The notes beneath the pieces were generated by a model. The model was not told where the DNA came from and searched no databases. It was given only the letters and a program-made list of their open reading frames with translations. From contig CAYVLI010000046.1 in NCBI GenBank assembly GCA_964452105.1, forward strand, positions 1 to 11,638: DNA of 11,638 nucleotides. The letters are read 5' to 3'. Source of the DNA: CAYVLI01 sp964452105 [NCBI: uncultured Nitrospinota bacterium]. GTDB lineage: Bacteria > JAUXIQ01. The translations under genes and the position numbers were made by a program. Shown in pieces: positions 1-7,388 of the stretch (its first letter is position 1; every line of letters starts with the position of its first letter).

Positions 1-2
1 GG

Positions 3-2753
3 CAGAGGGTTCTCATAAAACCCAACCTGATAGGCCCCTATCCGCCGGACAAGGCCGCCACCACGCACCCGTCAGTCGTGGAAGCCGTGGCCGCTCTGGT
101 GAAATCCGCCGGCGGAATACCCATCATCGGGGACAGCCCCGGTGGCGGGGAAGTTTACCTCTACAAAAACTACCAGAACCTGCTTCGCGCCACCGGAATC
201 GATGAGGCAGCCCGAAGAGCCGGTTGCGATACCATCGATTTTTCCAGCTCGGGTGTCTCCAGCGTTCCTGTTAATGGAGAAAAGCTTCAGGAGGCGTTAA
301 TTACAGATGCGGCTCTCCAGGCGGACCTGATTATATCCGTGCCCAAGGTCAAGACCCATGCCTTCCAGTACTTCACCGGAGCCGTCAAAAATCTCTACGG
401 CCTGGTGCCCGGCCTCAAGAAAGCGGAATACCATAATATGGCCCGGTCGCCCCAGGATTTCGCCGCTCTCATAGTGGACATATTTCAGTGTGTGAAGGAC
501 AAGGTCCGGCTGGTGATAATGGACGGCGTGTTGAGTATGGACGGCAGAGGCCCTACGGCCGGCCGGCCGGTCAAGACGGATTTCATCCTGGCCTCAAGAG
601 AGCCCGTGGTCGCGGATGCGGCCGCATGCCTCATCCTCGGTCTCGACCCCAAGCAGAGCCCCATCATAGCCGAGGCGCTTCAGCGTTTCTGCAAGGGTAA
701 GCCCATCAATATAGACATAATGGGGGAGAGCCCGGCAGACCTAAAAGTCTCCTCCTTTCAGCCTCCTTTTTATGAATCTCAGGACTCCTTCATCGAGGCG
801 CACGCCAATATCTATCCCTATTTAGACCAGACCAGGTGTAAACAGTGCCGCAAGTGCATCGAATCCTGCCCGGTACAGACCATCCGCGACGATTTCGTCG
901 TAGAGACGGACAACTGCATAAAGTGTCTCTGCTGTTTCGAGGTCTGCCCCCACAACGCCATAGAGCTGGTAAAGCAGCTCGGCGACGGGCGGCCCATAAC
1001 TGAGGCTGTAGAGACAATTCATGAAGTGTCGTCCACAAGTGGCTGCAGCCCCTTGCGCGGGGAGTCCAGAGTGCTGGTGCTCTCCGACCTCTATCCGCCC
1101 TATTTCATAGGCGGCTACGAGCTTGCCTGCCGCGAGATAGCCGAGAAGCTAAGGGGGAGGGGACACCAGGTGCGTGTGCTCACCAGCATGTTCGGCCTGG
1201 ATAGTCCTGCCGTGGACGGGCATATACACCGCATCCTGGACCATTCCTACGGCGCCGGCGACGGTGCGTTTTTCCTGGACATGCCTTTCAGCGCATACAA
1301 CGAATATTTAATCAAGAAGGTTATGGAAGAGTTCAAGCCCCACGTCCTCTATCTGTGGAACTTTCACGGGCTATCCATGCACTCGGTGATGAGCACAATA
1401 ATAGATTCCGGGGCGCCCTACGTTTTCCATGCCATGGATTACCATCTGCTGCCCGGCTTTGGCTCACTGCAAAAATGGCAGGAGCCGCTGGCGGCGCGAT
1501 TTCTATCCTCTCCCAGGTGCAAGATAATCCCCATGAGCGAGACGGTTAGAACGAAGTTCCTGCGCCAGGGATACCTGAACACCCACCTGGTCTATCATGG
1601 TGTGGACGTTACCCCCATGAATGGCAGAGTGGAAAAAGGTGATGGAACGCCGCTCCGCATCCTTTTCACGGGCCAGATACGCCACGGAAAAGGATTGCAC
1701 GTGGTCATACAGGCGGTGCACGCCGTATGTCAGGAGGGACATCGCGTCACCCTGGATGTCTTCGGCAAGGGCGACCCGCAGTACGAGGAGGAGGTATGGC
1801 GCTTCACCGTCGAAAACCGGCTGCCGGTCAATTTTCACGGCTCGCTGCCCAGGCATGAGCTTTTGAAAGAATACAGCAAGTACGATGCCTTCGTCTGCCC
1901 CACCCTGCGCGAGGAGCCCTTCGGAATAGTGATGATAGAAGCCATGAATGCGGGACTGCCGGTCATTGCTTCCGGGGAAGGCGGCCCGAAGGAGATAATC
2001 ACCCACGGCGAGACGGGGCTGTGGTTCCCTGCCGGAGACCATCAGCGCCTCAAGGAATGCATGATCCAGCTTGCCTTCTCGAAGGAACTGAGGCGTAAGC
2101 TGAGCGAAAACGGGCATGCGCTGGTCGGGGAAAAGTTCGACATAGAGAAATCCGTCTCAAGCATAGAAAAATTGCTCGGAATAAGCTCCGAACCATGTCA
2201 GACCCTGGGCGCAAACGTGGATGGGAAAAGCGCAGTAGAGACGATTAATGAATCGTTTTCAACTGAAGAGCTGATGGTGCTCCTGAAAGAACGTCCAGAC
2301 GACCCCACACTTCACAACCGGCTGGGTGAGGCGCTCTTCGGCATGGGAGAGCATGAAAAGGCACGGCAGGAATTTGAGATAGCGCTCACGCTTGACAACG
2401 ATTACCTGGATGCGCACAACAACCTGGGTGCGGTTCTATACGCTGAAGGCGAGATCGAAGAGGCCATGAAAAAGTTCAACTATGTGCTGGAAAAAGACGA
2501 AGACAATATAGATGCCCTGGTCAACTGCGGTATGGCCTGCGCGCTATCAGGGAGAGAGGAGGAAGCGGCCGGACACCTGCAGAAATACTTGTCCATGGAT
2601 GGAGAAGACCTGGAAGCAAGGCTCACCCTCTCGGAAGTCTTAAACAGGATGGGAAGAAAGAAAGAGGCTCAAGGAGAGCTGCAAAAAATACTCAGGACAG
2701 ACCCCGAAAACGAAGCAATTAAAAAAATCCTCACCGGGATTGAACAGTCATAG
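3..2753 (+). CDS. DUF362-ferredoxin-GT4 glycosyltransferase-TPR fusion protein (5' partial)
   Basis: The reading frame is open to the left edge: codons before the GTG at 78 already encode DUF362-like sequence (IKPNLIGPYPPDKAATTHP), so the true start lies outside the window. Numbering from position 3 (916 residues visible): DUF362 domain about 1-245, including MDGVLSMDGRGP; two complete CxxCxxCxxxCP motifs from C279 and C305, which should bind two [4Fe-4S] clusters; a full GT4 glycosyltransferase about 357-727 with the E-x7-E catalytic pattern at E638/E646 (REEPFGIVMIEA); four TPRs about 765-900. GT4 enzymes transfer sugar from a nucleotide- or lipid-activated donor with retention, probably here in the cytoplasm. 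DUF362-ferredoxin proteins are known as a family of unclear redox function. Joining them to a GT is unusual. The stop is 29 bp before the next GT gene, so they are probably co-transcribed. Acceptor and donor cannot be told. The domain calls are firm; the joint role is unknown. Confidence 0.9.
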   Translation, partial: QRVLIKPNLIGPYPPDKAATTHPSVVEAVAALVKSAGGIPIIGDSPGGGEVYLYKNYQNLLRATGIDEAARRAGCDTIDFSSSGVSSVPVNGEKLQEALITDAALQADLIISVPKVKTHAFQYFTGAVKNLYGLVPGLKKAEYHNMARSPQDFAALIVDIFQCVKDKVRLVIMDGVLSMDGRGPTAGRPVKTDFILASREPVVADAAACLILGLDPKQSPIIAEALQRFCKGKPINIDIMGESPADLKVSSFQPPFYESQDSFIEAHANIYPYLDQTRCKQCRKCIESCPVQTIRDDFVVETDNCIKCLCCFEVCPHNAIELVKQLGDGRPITEAVETIHEVSSTSGCSPLRGESRVLVLSDLYPPYFIGGYELACREIAEKLRGRGHQVRVLTSMFGLDSPAVDGHIHRILDHSYGAGDGAFFLDMPFSAYNEYLIKKVMEEFKPHVLYLWNFHGLSMHSVMSTIIDSGAPYVFHAMDYHLLPGFGSLQKWQEPLAARFLSSPRCKIIPMSETVRTKFLRQGYLNTHLVYHGVDVTPMNGRVEKGDGTPLRILFTGQIRHGKGLHVVIQAVHAVCQEGHRVTLDVFGKGDPQYEEEVWRFTVENRLPVNFHGSLPRHELLKEYSKYDAFVCPTLREEPFGIVMIEAMNAGLPVIASGEGGPKEIITHGETGLWFPAGDHQRLKECMIQLAFSKELRRKLSENGHALVGEKFDIEKSVSSIEKLLGISSEPCQTLGANVDGKSAVETINESFSTEELMVLLKERPDDPTLHNRLGEALFGMGEHEKARQEFEIALTLDNDYLDAHNNLGAVLYAEGEIEEAMKKFNYVLEKDEDNIDALVNCGMACALSGREEEAAGHLQKYLSMDGEDLEARLTLSEVLNRMGRKKEAQGELQKILRTDPENEAIKKILTGIEQS
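1008..1036 (+). repeat. Degenerate palindromic repeat, copy B (ferredoxin/GT4 joint)
   Basis: The first 18 bases are identical to the left part of the perfect palindrome at 4145, and the right arm is decayed. It is read in frame as VETIHEVSS in the linker between the ferredoxin domain and the GT4 domain. It resembles the REP-like palindromes (GTAGRGRC...GYCYCTAC type) found scattered in many bacterial genomes. The assignment to that class is from memory of the pattern. Confidence 0.65.
1059..1073 (+). promoter_or_regulatory. Possible internal ribosome binding site and GTG start for the GT4 part
   Basis: GGGGAG at 1059-1064 is followed by a 6-base spacer and an in-frame GTG at 1071. That GTG begins exactly the first beta strand of the GT4 domain (VLVLSDLYPP). 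This is the arrangement expected of a normal gene start. It may be a relic of a once separate GT gene, or it may still yield a free GT4-TPR protein. Chance occurrence cannot be excluded in GC-rich coding DNA. Confidence 0.35.
2235..2263 (+). repeat. Degenerate palindromic repeat, copy C (GT4/TPR joint)
   Basis: GTAGAGACGATTAATGAATC followed by a decayed right arm matches the 4145 palindrome at about 21 of 28 positions by eye. It is read in the same frame as copies A and B (VETINESFS) and sits in the linker between the GT4 domain and the first TPR. Confidence 0.5.
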
Positions 2754-2772
2754 ACGCAACTTAATCAGCATC

Positions 2773-2778
2773 AGGAGG
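2773..2778 (+). promoter_or_regulatory. Strong Shine-Dalgarno site for the triple-GT gene
   Basis: AGGAGG lies four bases before the ATG at 2783. This fixes the start of the second gene within the 29-bp gap after the preceding stop codon. Confidence 0.85.
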
Positions 2779-2782
2779 CTTC

Positions 2783-5700
2783 ATGAACGCCCGTGACGAC
2801 CTGCCACGCATCTTCTGGGAAGCGCCTCTGTACGATATCAGCGGCTACTCGCAAATCTCCAGGAACTGGATAGCAGCCCTGAAAGAAGCGGGCATCGAAG
2901 TCTATTGCAGGACCGTCCCCAGTCTGAAACCGGATGTCATCAGCGAAGAGGCCAAGCAGGAGTTATATTCTGCGAAGTCGCCCCTTACAGAGAAGGATTT
3001 CTACATCTGCGCCCATATCCCGGCCCTCCACGACGGCAGGGACTGCTTCGGCTTCTATCGACGGAACAACCCCGGCTTCAGGTATTACATCGGGTGCACC
3101 ATGTTCGAGGCCGACCGCATTTCGCCTCACTGGGTGAAGGCCTGCAACTCTATGGACGAAATATGGACGCCCAGCCATTTTAACTATGAGACCTTCATTA
3201 GGAGCGGTGTCCCTTCTGAGAAGATAACAGTAATCCCCGGCTGCATAGACCTGGACAGGTTCGACCCCGCGAGGGCGAAACCCATCGACAGGTACAGGCT
3301 GAAGGGATTTACCTTCCTGGCGCTCTCTGAGTGGGTACATCGAAAAGGCTGGGACATATTGCTCAGAGCTTTTGTGGAGGAGTTCAAACCTTCCGAGCCG
3401 GTTAATCTTATGATTCGCACCCATACCGACGGTAAGAGGCCTGTCTGGGAAGACATCAAGGAGTACCTGGTAAATCTGAGCGCTGGAGCGGACTATCTGG
3501 AGCGCATTCACATTATTGAGGATTACGTGCCCGAACAGGATATGCCCTCGTTGTATGCCTCGGCGGATGCCTTCGTGTTGCCCAGCAAGGGCGAGGGTTG
3601 GGGTCTCCCTTACATGGAAGCCATGGCCATGGAGCTTCCAACCATAGGCACAAAGTGGAGCGGCAACCTGGAGTTCATGAACATGCAGAACTCTTTCCTC
3701 ATAGATCACGAAGGGTTTGAGGAAATTTCCGAAGAGGACAGGCATATCCATCCCTTGTATTACGGCTGCAGGTGGGTAATTCCATCTCTTGAGCACCTGA
3801 AATTCATGATGCGGCTTATCTACAGCAATCAGGAACATGCAAGAAAAATAGGCAGACAGGCCCGGCTGGACCTGATTCGGAACTGGTCGAGGTCTTCGGC
3901 TGCAACCAAGATTATCGACAGGTTGGCGGAGATAAAAGAAAAGACGAACAGGCCCGAGGCGACACCCGGAAAGAAAGCCATCAAAAAACCTTCCCTTATT
4001 TGGAACGCTCCTGTTACAGACCCCAGCGGCTACGCCGATGAGGCGCGTAACTTCGTGTTGGGTCTGGAGCGCAGCGGGAAGGTAAATCTAAAGCTGAATC
4101 CCGTCCACTGGAGCAACATCACCACAGACCTGAGTCCGGATATGGTAGAGACAATTCATGAATTGTCTCTACGTCAATTGACAGATCCCTACGTCAACGT
4201 CATGCATATTTTCCCCGACCATTTTCGCCGCGATTCCGGAGCAGAGGTCAACGTGGGCAGGACCATGTATGAGACCGACCGCATACCCACGGATTGGGTC
4301 GGTAAATGCAACCGCATGGATGAAATCTGGGTGCCCACCGAGTTCAACATGGAGACCTTTGCCGACTCAGGCGTGAAGGAGAGAAAGCTGTTCAAGGTGC
4401 CCGGCTGCATAGACGTGGAAAAATACGATGGAAACGTCCAACCCCTTGAGATAGAGGGAAGCGCCGGCTTCAACTTCCTTTCTCCCTTTGACTGGTGCCT
4501 TCGCAAGGGATGGGACGTCCTGCTGAGAGCCTATTGCAAGGAGTTCAAGAAGGATGAAGACGTTGCGCTTATCCTTAAAGTCTATTCCACCCTCGGTTAT
4601 CCTCAGAACCAGATAAGAGAGTGCGTGCGAAGCTACATCCGGCAAGTAGCGGGTATGAACCCCGAAAACGCCCCCCGCATAATTTTTCTGGATGCAATTC
4701 TCCCCGACAGGGATATGCCCCGGCTTTACAAAATGGCGCAGGCGCTGGTCATGCCCAGCCGATGCGAGGGCTGGGGACGACCCTTCATGGAAGCCATGGC
4801 CATGGGCATTCCGGTCATAGGCACCGGATGGAGCGGCAACACCGAGTTCATGAACGATACAAACTCCTTCCTGATAAATAATCGCCTTGTGGATGTCCCG
4901 GAAGAGGCCTGGAGAGAGATACCCAGGTATCGGGGTCACCGCTGGGCCGAACCCTCCGAAGAGCACTTGAGACAACTGATGCGGCAGGTTTACAGAAATG
5001 GAGAGGAGGTAAGGGAGAAAAGCCGGGAAGGGCGGCAGGACATCCTGCGGAAATACAGCTGGGAAAAGGTTGCAGACATCATAGCCCGCAGGGCCGAGGG
5101 GCTCCTGGGAGAAAAGATCGGCAGGGCAAGGTTAAAGCGGGACAAGAGACATCGTGTCGTCTGGGAGGGAGAGCAGTTTTCCGGCATGAGCCTGGCCATG
5201 GTGAACCGCAACCTCTGCTACCACCTGGATAAGGAAGGCGTGTGTGAGCTGAGCCTTGTATCTGAAGAGTCTTACGACATCGCCGAAATCGAGGAATTAA
5301 GCAGAGGCAAATACAAATCACTTGCCAGGAAGCTCAATCGACCACTTTCCGGAAAGGCGGACTTCCATCTCCGCCACCGCTGGCCGCCCGACTTCACGCC
5401 TCCACAATCGGGCCGCTGGATAATGATACAGCCCTGGGAGTTCGGCTACATCCCCAGGGAATGGGTGCCCTCCATGAACGAGATGGTCGATGAAGTCTGG
5501 GTGCCCAGCAACTATGTAAAGCAGTGCTACGTGGAGAGCGGGGTGAGCGAGGAGAAGGTGTTCGTGGTGCCCAACGGGGTGGATACTGAAAATTTCAATC
5601 CCCGGGCGAAACCCATGAAGCTCAACACGAAGAAGCGCTTCCTGTTCCTGTTCGTGGGAGGCCTCTTCTTCCGCAAGGGGATAGACGTCCTGCTTAAGGC

Positions 5701-6862
5701 ATACCTCTCAGCCTTCACGGAGAAGGATGACGTCTGCCTGGTCATAAAGGATTTCGGTTCTTCATACGGAGACGGCTTCCAGGAGGCCATAGATGAGAAG
5801 ATAAATGAATGCATGTCGGCGCAGGGAGCGCCGGAGATTATACGCATATCCGAAAAGCTTTCCGACGAGCAGATGGCCGGCCTCTATCGAGCCTGTCACT
5901 GCCTGGCGCATCCCTATCGCGGGGAGGGTTTCGGCCTTCCCGTTGCAGAGGCCATGGCCTGCGGCCTGCCTGTAATCGTGACCAGGGGCGGCGCATGCGA
6001 CGATTTCTGCTCTGATGATACGGTCTATTACGTGCCTGCAAATAGAGTAAAAGTGGAATTGGGTCAGAAGACTGCAGGAGAACCATGGCTGCTGGAGCCC
6101 GATTCAGAGGCGCTGTCTGAGCGTATGAGATACGTCTTTTCATATCATCAGGAGGCCGGCGAACGGGGCAGGCTGGCAGGCGAACGGGTGCGCGGCATGC
6201 TCGGCTGGAGAAAGTCGGCCGAGATAATCGCGGATAGACTTTATGCTCTCAAGGCTCGCCCCATCAGGCGGTTTGCGAAGGATTTTGCCGAGGGAACTGA
6301 GACGAAGCATGAATTATCTCCTGGTGGTCGGAAATCAGAAGATAACAGCGGCGCGAGTATCGATGAGCTCAGGAGGCTCGTGGAGGAGCGCCCCGGAGTC
6401 CCGACTCTCCGGAACGAGCTGGGGGAAGCGCTTGTCCATGCGGAGCGGTACGAGGAAGCGCGCATGGAGTTTGAGAAAGCTCTGCAGTATGACCCCGGCT
6501 CCCTGGAAGCATTCGTCAACCTGGGGGCGCTTCACTGGGCCCTGGGCCAGGTCGAAGAAGCCCACGATAAATTCCGTGAGGCATTGAGAAAAGATGAGAA
6601 CAACGTGGATGCGCTGGTCAACTGCGGCATAGTCTGCACACAAACGGGCAGGGATGAGGAAGCCGTGGAACTGCTGAGAAAGTATCTCTCCCTGGTTGAA
6701 GATGACCTTGAAGCCAGGTTGTCCCTCTCGGAAGCGCTGAACAGGAGCGGCAAGAAAGATGAAGCCAGGAGAGAGCTTCAATTGGTTATGGAAAAGAGCC
6801 CGGGAGATCTGAGGGCCGCAGATTTGTCGTCCGCCTTCGGTAAAAATGGTGAAAGCGCATGA
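2783..6862 (+). CDS. Triple-domain GT4 glycosyltransferase with C-terminal TPRs
   Basis: A 1359-residue cytoplasmic-looking protein (no signal peptide or TM segment seen) with three successive GT4/GT-B units, about 1-390, 403-780 and 789-1165, then four TPRs about 1190-1340. Each unit keeps the family hallmarks: an RKG(W/I)D donor-phosphate motif (HRKGWDILL, LRKGWDVLL, FRKGIDVLL) and an E-x7-E pair (E271/E279, E662/E670, E1048/E1056). All three therefore look catalytically competent. Units 1 and 2 resemble each other most (GCIDLD/GCIDVE, WSGN.EFMN); unit 3 is more distant (NGVDTENF). The inferred job is to add several sugars to one acceptor in sequence, with the TPRs holding partners or the acceptor machinery. 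A single GT4 enzyme is normally 350-420 residues, so this length is exceptional. The ATG is set by AGGAGG. The gene probably shares an operon with both neighbours, and its stop overlaps the next start. Specificity is unknown. Confidence 0.92.
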   Translation: MNARDDLPRIFWEAPLYDISGYSQISRNWIAALKEAGIEVYCRTVPSLKPDVISEEAKQELYSAKSPLTEKDFYICAHIPALHDGRDCFGFYRRNNPGFRYYIGCTMFEADRISPHWVKACNSMDEIWTPSHFNYETFIRSGVPSEKITVIPGCIDLDRFDPARAKPIDRYRLKGFTFLALSEWVHRKGWDILLRAFVEEFKPSEPVNLMIRTHTDGKRPVWEDIKEYLVNLSAGADYLERIHIIEDYVPEQDMPSLYASADAFVLPSKGEGWGLPYMEAMAMELPTIGTKWSGNLEFMNMQNSFLIDHEGFEEISEEDRHIHPLYYGCRWVIPSLEHLKFMMRLIYSNQEHARKIGRQARLDLIRNWSRSSAATKIIDRLAEIKEKTNRPEATPGKKAIKKPSLIWNAPVTDPSGYADEARNFVLGLERSGKVNLKLNPVHWSNITTDLSPDMVETIHELSLRQLTDPYVNVMHIFPDHFRRDSGAEVNVGRTMYETDRIPTDWVGKCNRMDEIWVPTEFNMETFADSGVKERKLFKVPGCIDVEKYDGNVQPLEIEGSAGFNFLSPFDWCLRKGWDVLLRAYCKEFKKDEDVALILKVYSTLGYPQNQIRECVRSYIRQVAGMNPENAPRIIFLDAILPDRDMPRLYKMAQALVMPSRCEGWGRPFMEAMAMGIPVIGTGWSGNTEFMNDTNSFLINNRLVDVPEEAWREIPRYRGHRWAEPSEEHLRQLMRQVYRNGEEVREKSREGRQDILRKYSWEKVADIIARRAEGLLGEKIGRARLKRDKRHRVVWEGEQFSGMSLAMVNRNLCYHLDKEGVCELSLVSEESYDIAEIEELSRGKYKSLARKLNRPLSGKADFHLRHRWPPDFTPPQSGRWIMIQPWEFGYIPREWVPSMNEMVDEVWVPSNYVKQCYVESGVSEEKVFVVPNGVDTENFNPRAKPMKLNTKKRFLFLFVGGLFFRKGIDVLLKAYLSAFTEKDDVCLVIKDFGSSYGDGFQEAIDEKINECMSAQGAPEIIRISEKLSDEQMAGLYRACHCLAHPYRGEGFGLPVAEAMACGLPVIVTRGGACDDFCSDDTVYYVPANRVKVELGQKTAGEPWLLEPDSEALSERMRYVFSYHQEAGERGRLAGERVRGMLGWRKSAEIIADRLYALKARPIRRFAKDFAEGTETKHELSPGGRKSEDNSGASIDELRRLVEERPGVPTLRNELGEALVHAERYEEARMEFEKALQYDPGSLEAFVNLGALHWALGQVEEAHDKFREALRKDENNVDALVNCGIVCTQTGRDEEAVELLRKYLSLVEDDLEARLSLSEALNRSGKKDEARRELQLVMEKSPGDLRAADLSSAFGKNGESA
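4145..4172 (+). repeat. Perfect 28-bp palindrome (REP-like), copy A, inside the second GT4 unit
   Basis: The left arm GTAGAGACAATTCA is the exact reverse complement of the right arm TGAATTGTCTCTAC, with no loop bases. It is read in frame as residues 455-464 (VETIHELSLR), in a loop of the N-terminal half of the second GT4 unit. A second small palindrome, gtcaattgac, follows directly at 4173-4182. A 14-bp perfect arm is very unlikely by chance and is strong evidence of an inserted repeat. Confidence 0.8.
6296..6322 (+). repeat. Degenerate palindromic repeat, copy D (GT4/TPR joint)
   Basis: The sequence gagacgaagcatgaattatctc matches the 4145 palindrome at about 18 of 28 positions. It is read in the same frame (TETKHELSP, compare VETIHELSL) in the linker between the third GT4 unit and the TPR block. 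It is the weakest of the four copies. It may have travelled together with the TPR module shared by the two genes. Confidence 0.4.
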
Positions 6863-7335
6863 GAACCGGGGTCAAAAGCGCAGTCAAACATGGAGAACGC
6901 AAGGGTTACCTGCCGAACATATTTTCCCGGATTAAGAGGCTCGGCGTGGAATATGTGGTGGGCAGGGAATTGGCCAGCTCCCTGCGGTACGGTTACCAGG
7001 CGGGCCTTATAATGATAGAGATGAAAGGAACTGTGAGGAGCGGAATTCACAAGCTCATGCCCGGCATACCCGTCTCCATCGAATGGTCCGACCTCGAAAT
7101 GAACCTCATGGGCTCCGAAATTACCGGCGCCCTGCGATACATCATGCTCTTAAGCAGGACCGATGCCAATGCTCTAAAGCTGGCTGAGAGGCAATTAATC
7201 AACCTGGCCGTCGAGATGCGCTGGACCGACGTCGGAATAGGAACCGCCCTCTTCCCCGAAGACGGCAGAAAAGCAAAGGCGCTCCTGAAGCATGCAGCAT
7301 CAGACCTGAAGGATAACTACACCTTACAGACTTAA
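6859..7335 (+). CDS. Hypothetical protein, possible degenerate GGDEF domain
   Basis: A 158-residue protein whose ATG overlaps the previous stop (ATGA), so translation is probably coupled and it belongs to the glycosyltransferase operon. I do not recognise it as a named family. The C-terminal half reads like the end of a GGDEF domain: SRTDANALKLAERQL (97-113), then DVGIGTALFPEDGRKAKALL (124-143), compare the usual TVSIGVALFPEDG...LL, then HAASDL (145-150), compare ADAALY. Where the GG[DE]EF signature should fall (about 84-88) it has MGSEI, and the upstream DLDxFKxxND segment is barely traceable (IMIEMKG, 51-57). If related, it cannot be an active diguanylate cyclase. It could be a c-di-GMP-free regulatory or structural relic. 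There is no signal peptide or TM segment. The gene call is strong; the GGDEF relation is an inference from motif spacing. Confidence 0.8.
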   Translation: MRTGVKSAVKHGERKGYLPNIFSRIKRLGVEYVVGRELASSLRYGYQAGLIMIEMKGTVRSGIHKLMPGIPVSIEWSDLEMNLMGSEITGALRYIMLLSRTDANALKLAERQLINLAVEMRWTDVGIGTALFPEDGRKAKALLKHAASDLKDNYTLQT

Positions 7336-7357
7336 AGCCCCTGTAGAACCCCATCGC

Positions 7358-7377
7358 TTTAAAAAGGCAAACGCCTT
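7358..7377 (-). terminator. Weak terminator-like hairpin after the MFS gene
   Basis: In the 53-bp gap between convergent genes, aaggc (7364-7368) and gcctt (7373-7377) form a 5-bp stem with a 4-base loop. Read on the - strand the stem is followed by a short T stretch (tttaaa). It lies directly after the MFS stop codon. The stem and T tract are short, so termination may be weak. Confidence 0.35.
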
Positions 7378-7388
7378 CCCTATTCAGG

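Noticed and set aside
900-932. Possible fifth palindrome copy: gtagagac pairing with gtctctgc around a 17-base loop
   Set aside because: The bases encode the conserved approach to the second ferredoxin cluster, and the core CATGAA centre of the repeat is absent. Likely coincidence.
1503-2117. 204-codon open frame on the - strand inside the first gene
   Set aside because: It lies wholly opposite a well-supported GT4 domain, shows no recognisable motif, and is the mirror frame usual in GC-rich genes.
2963-3838. 291-codon open frame on the - strand inside the triple-GT gene
   Set aside because: It is opposite the first GT4 unit, whose catalytic motifs are clear. The antisense protein has no family-like features.
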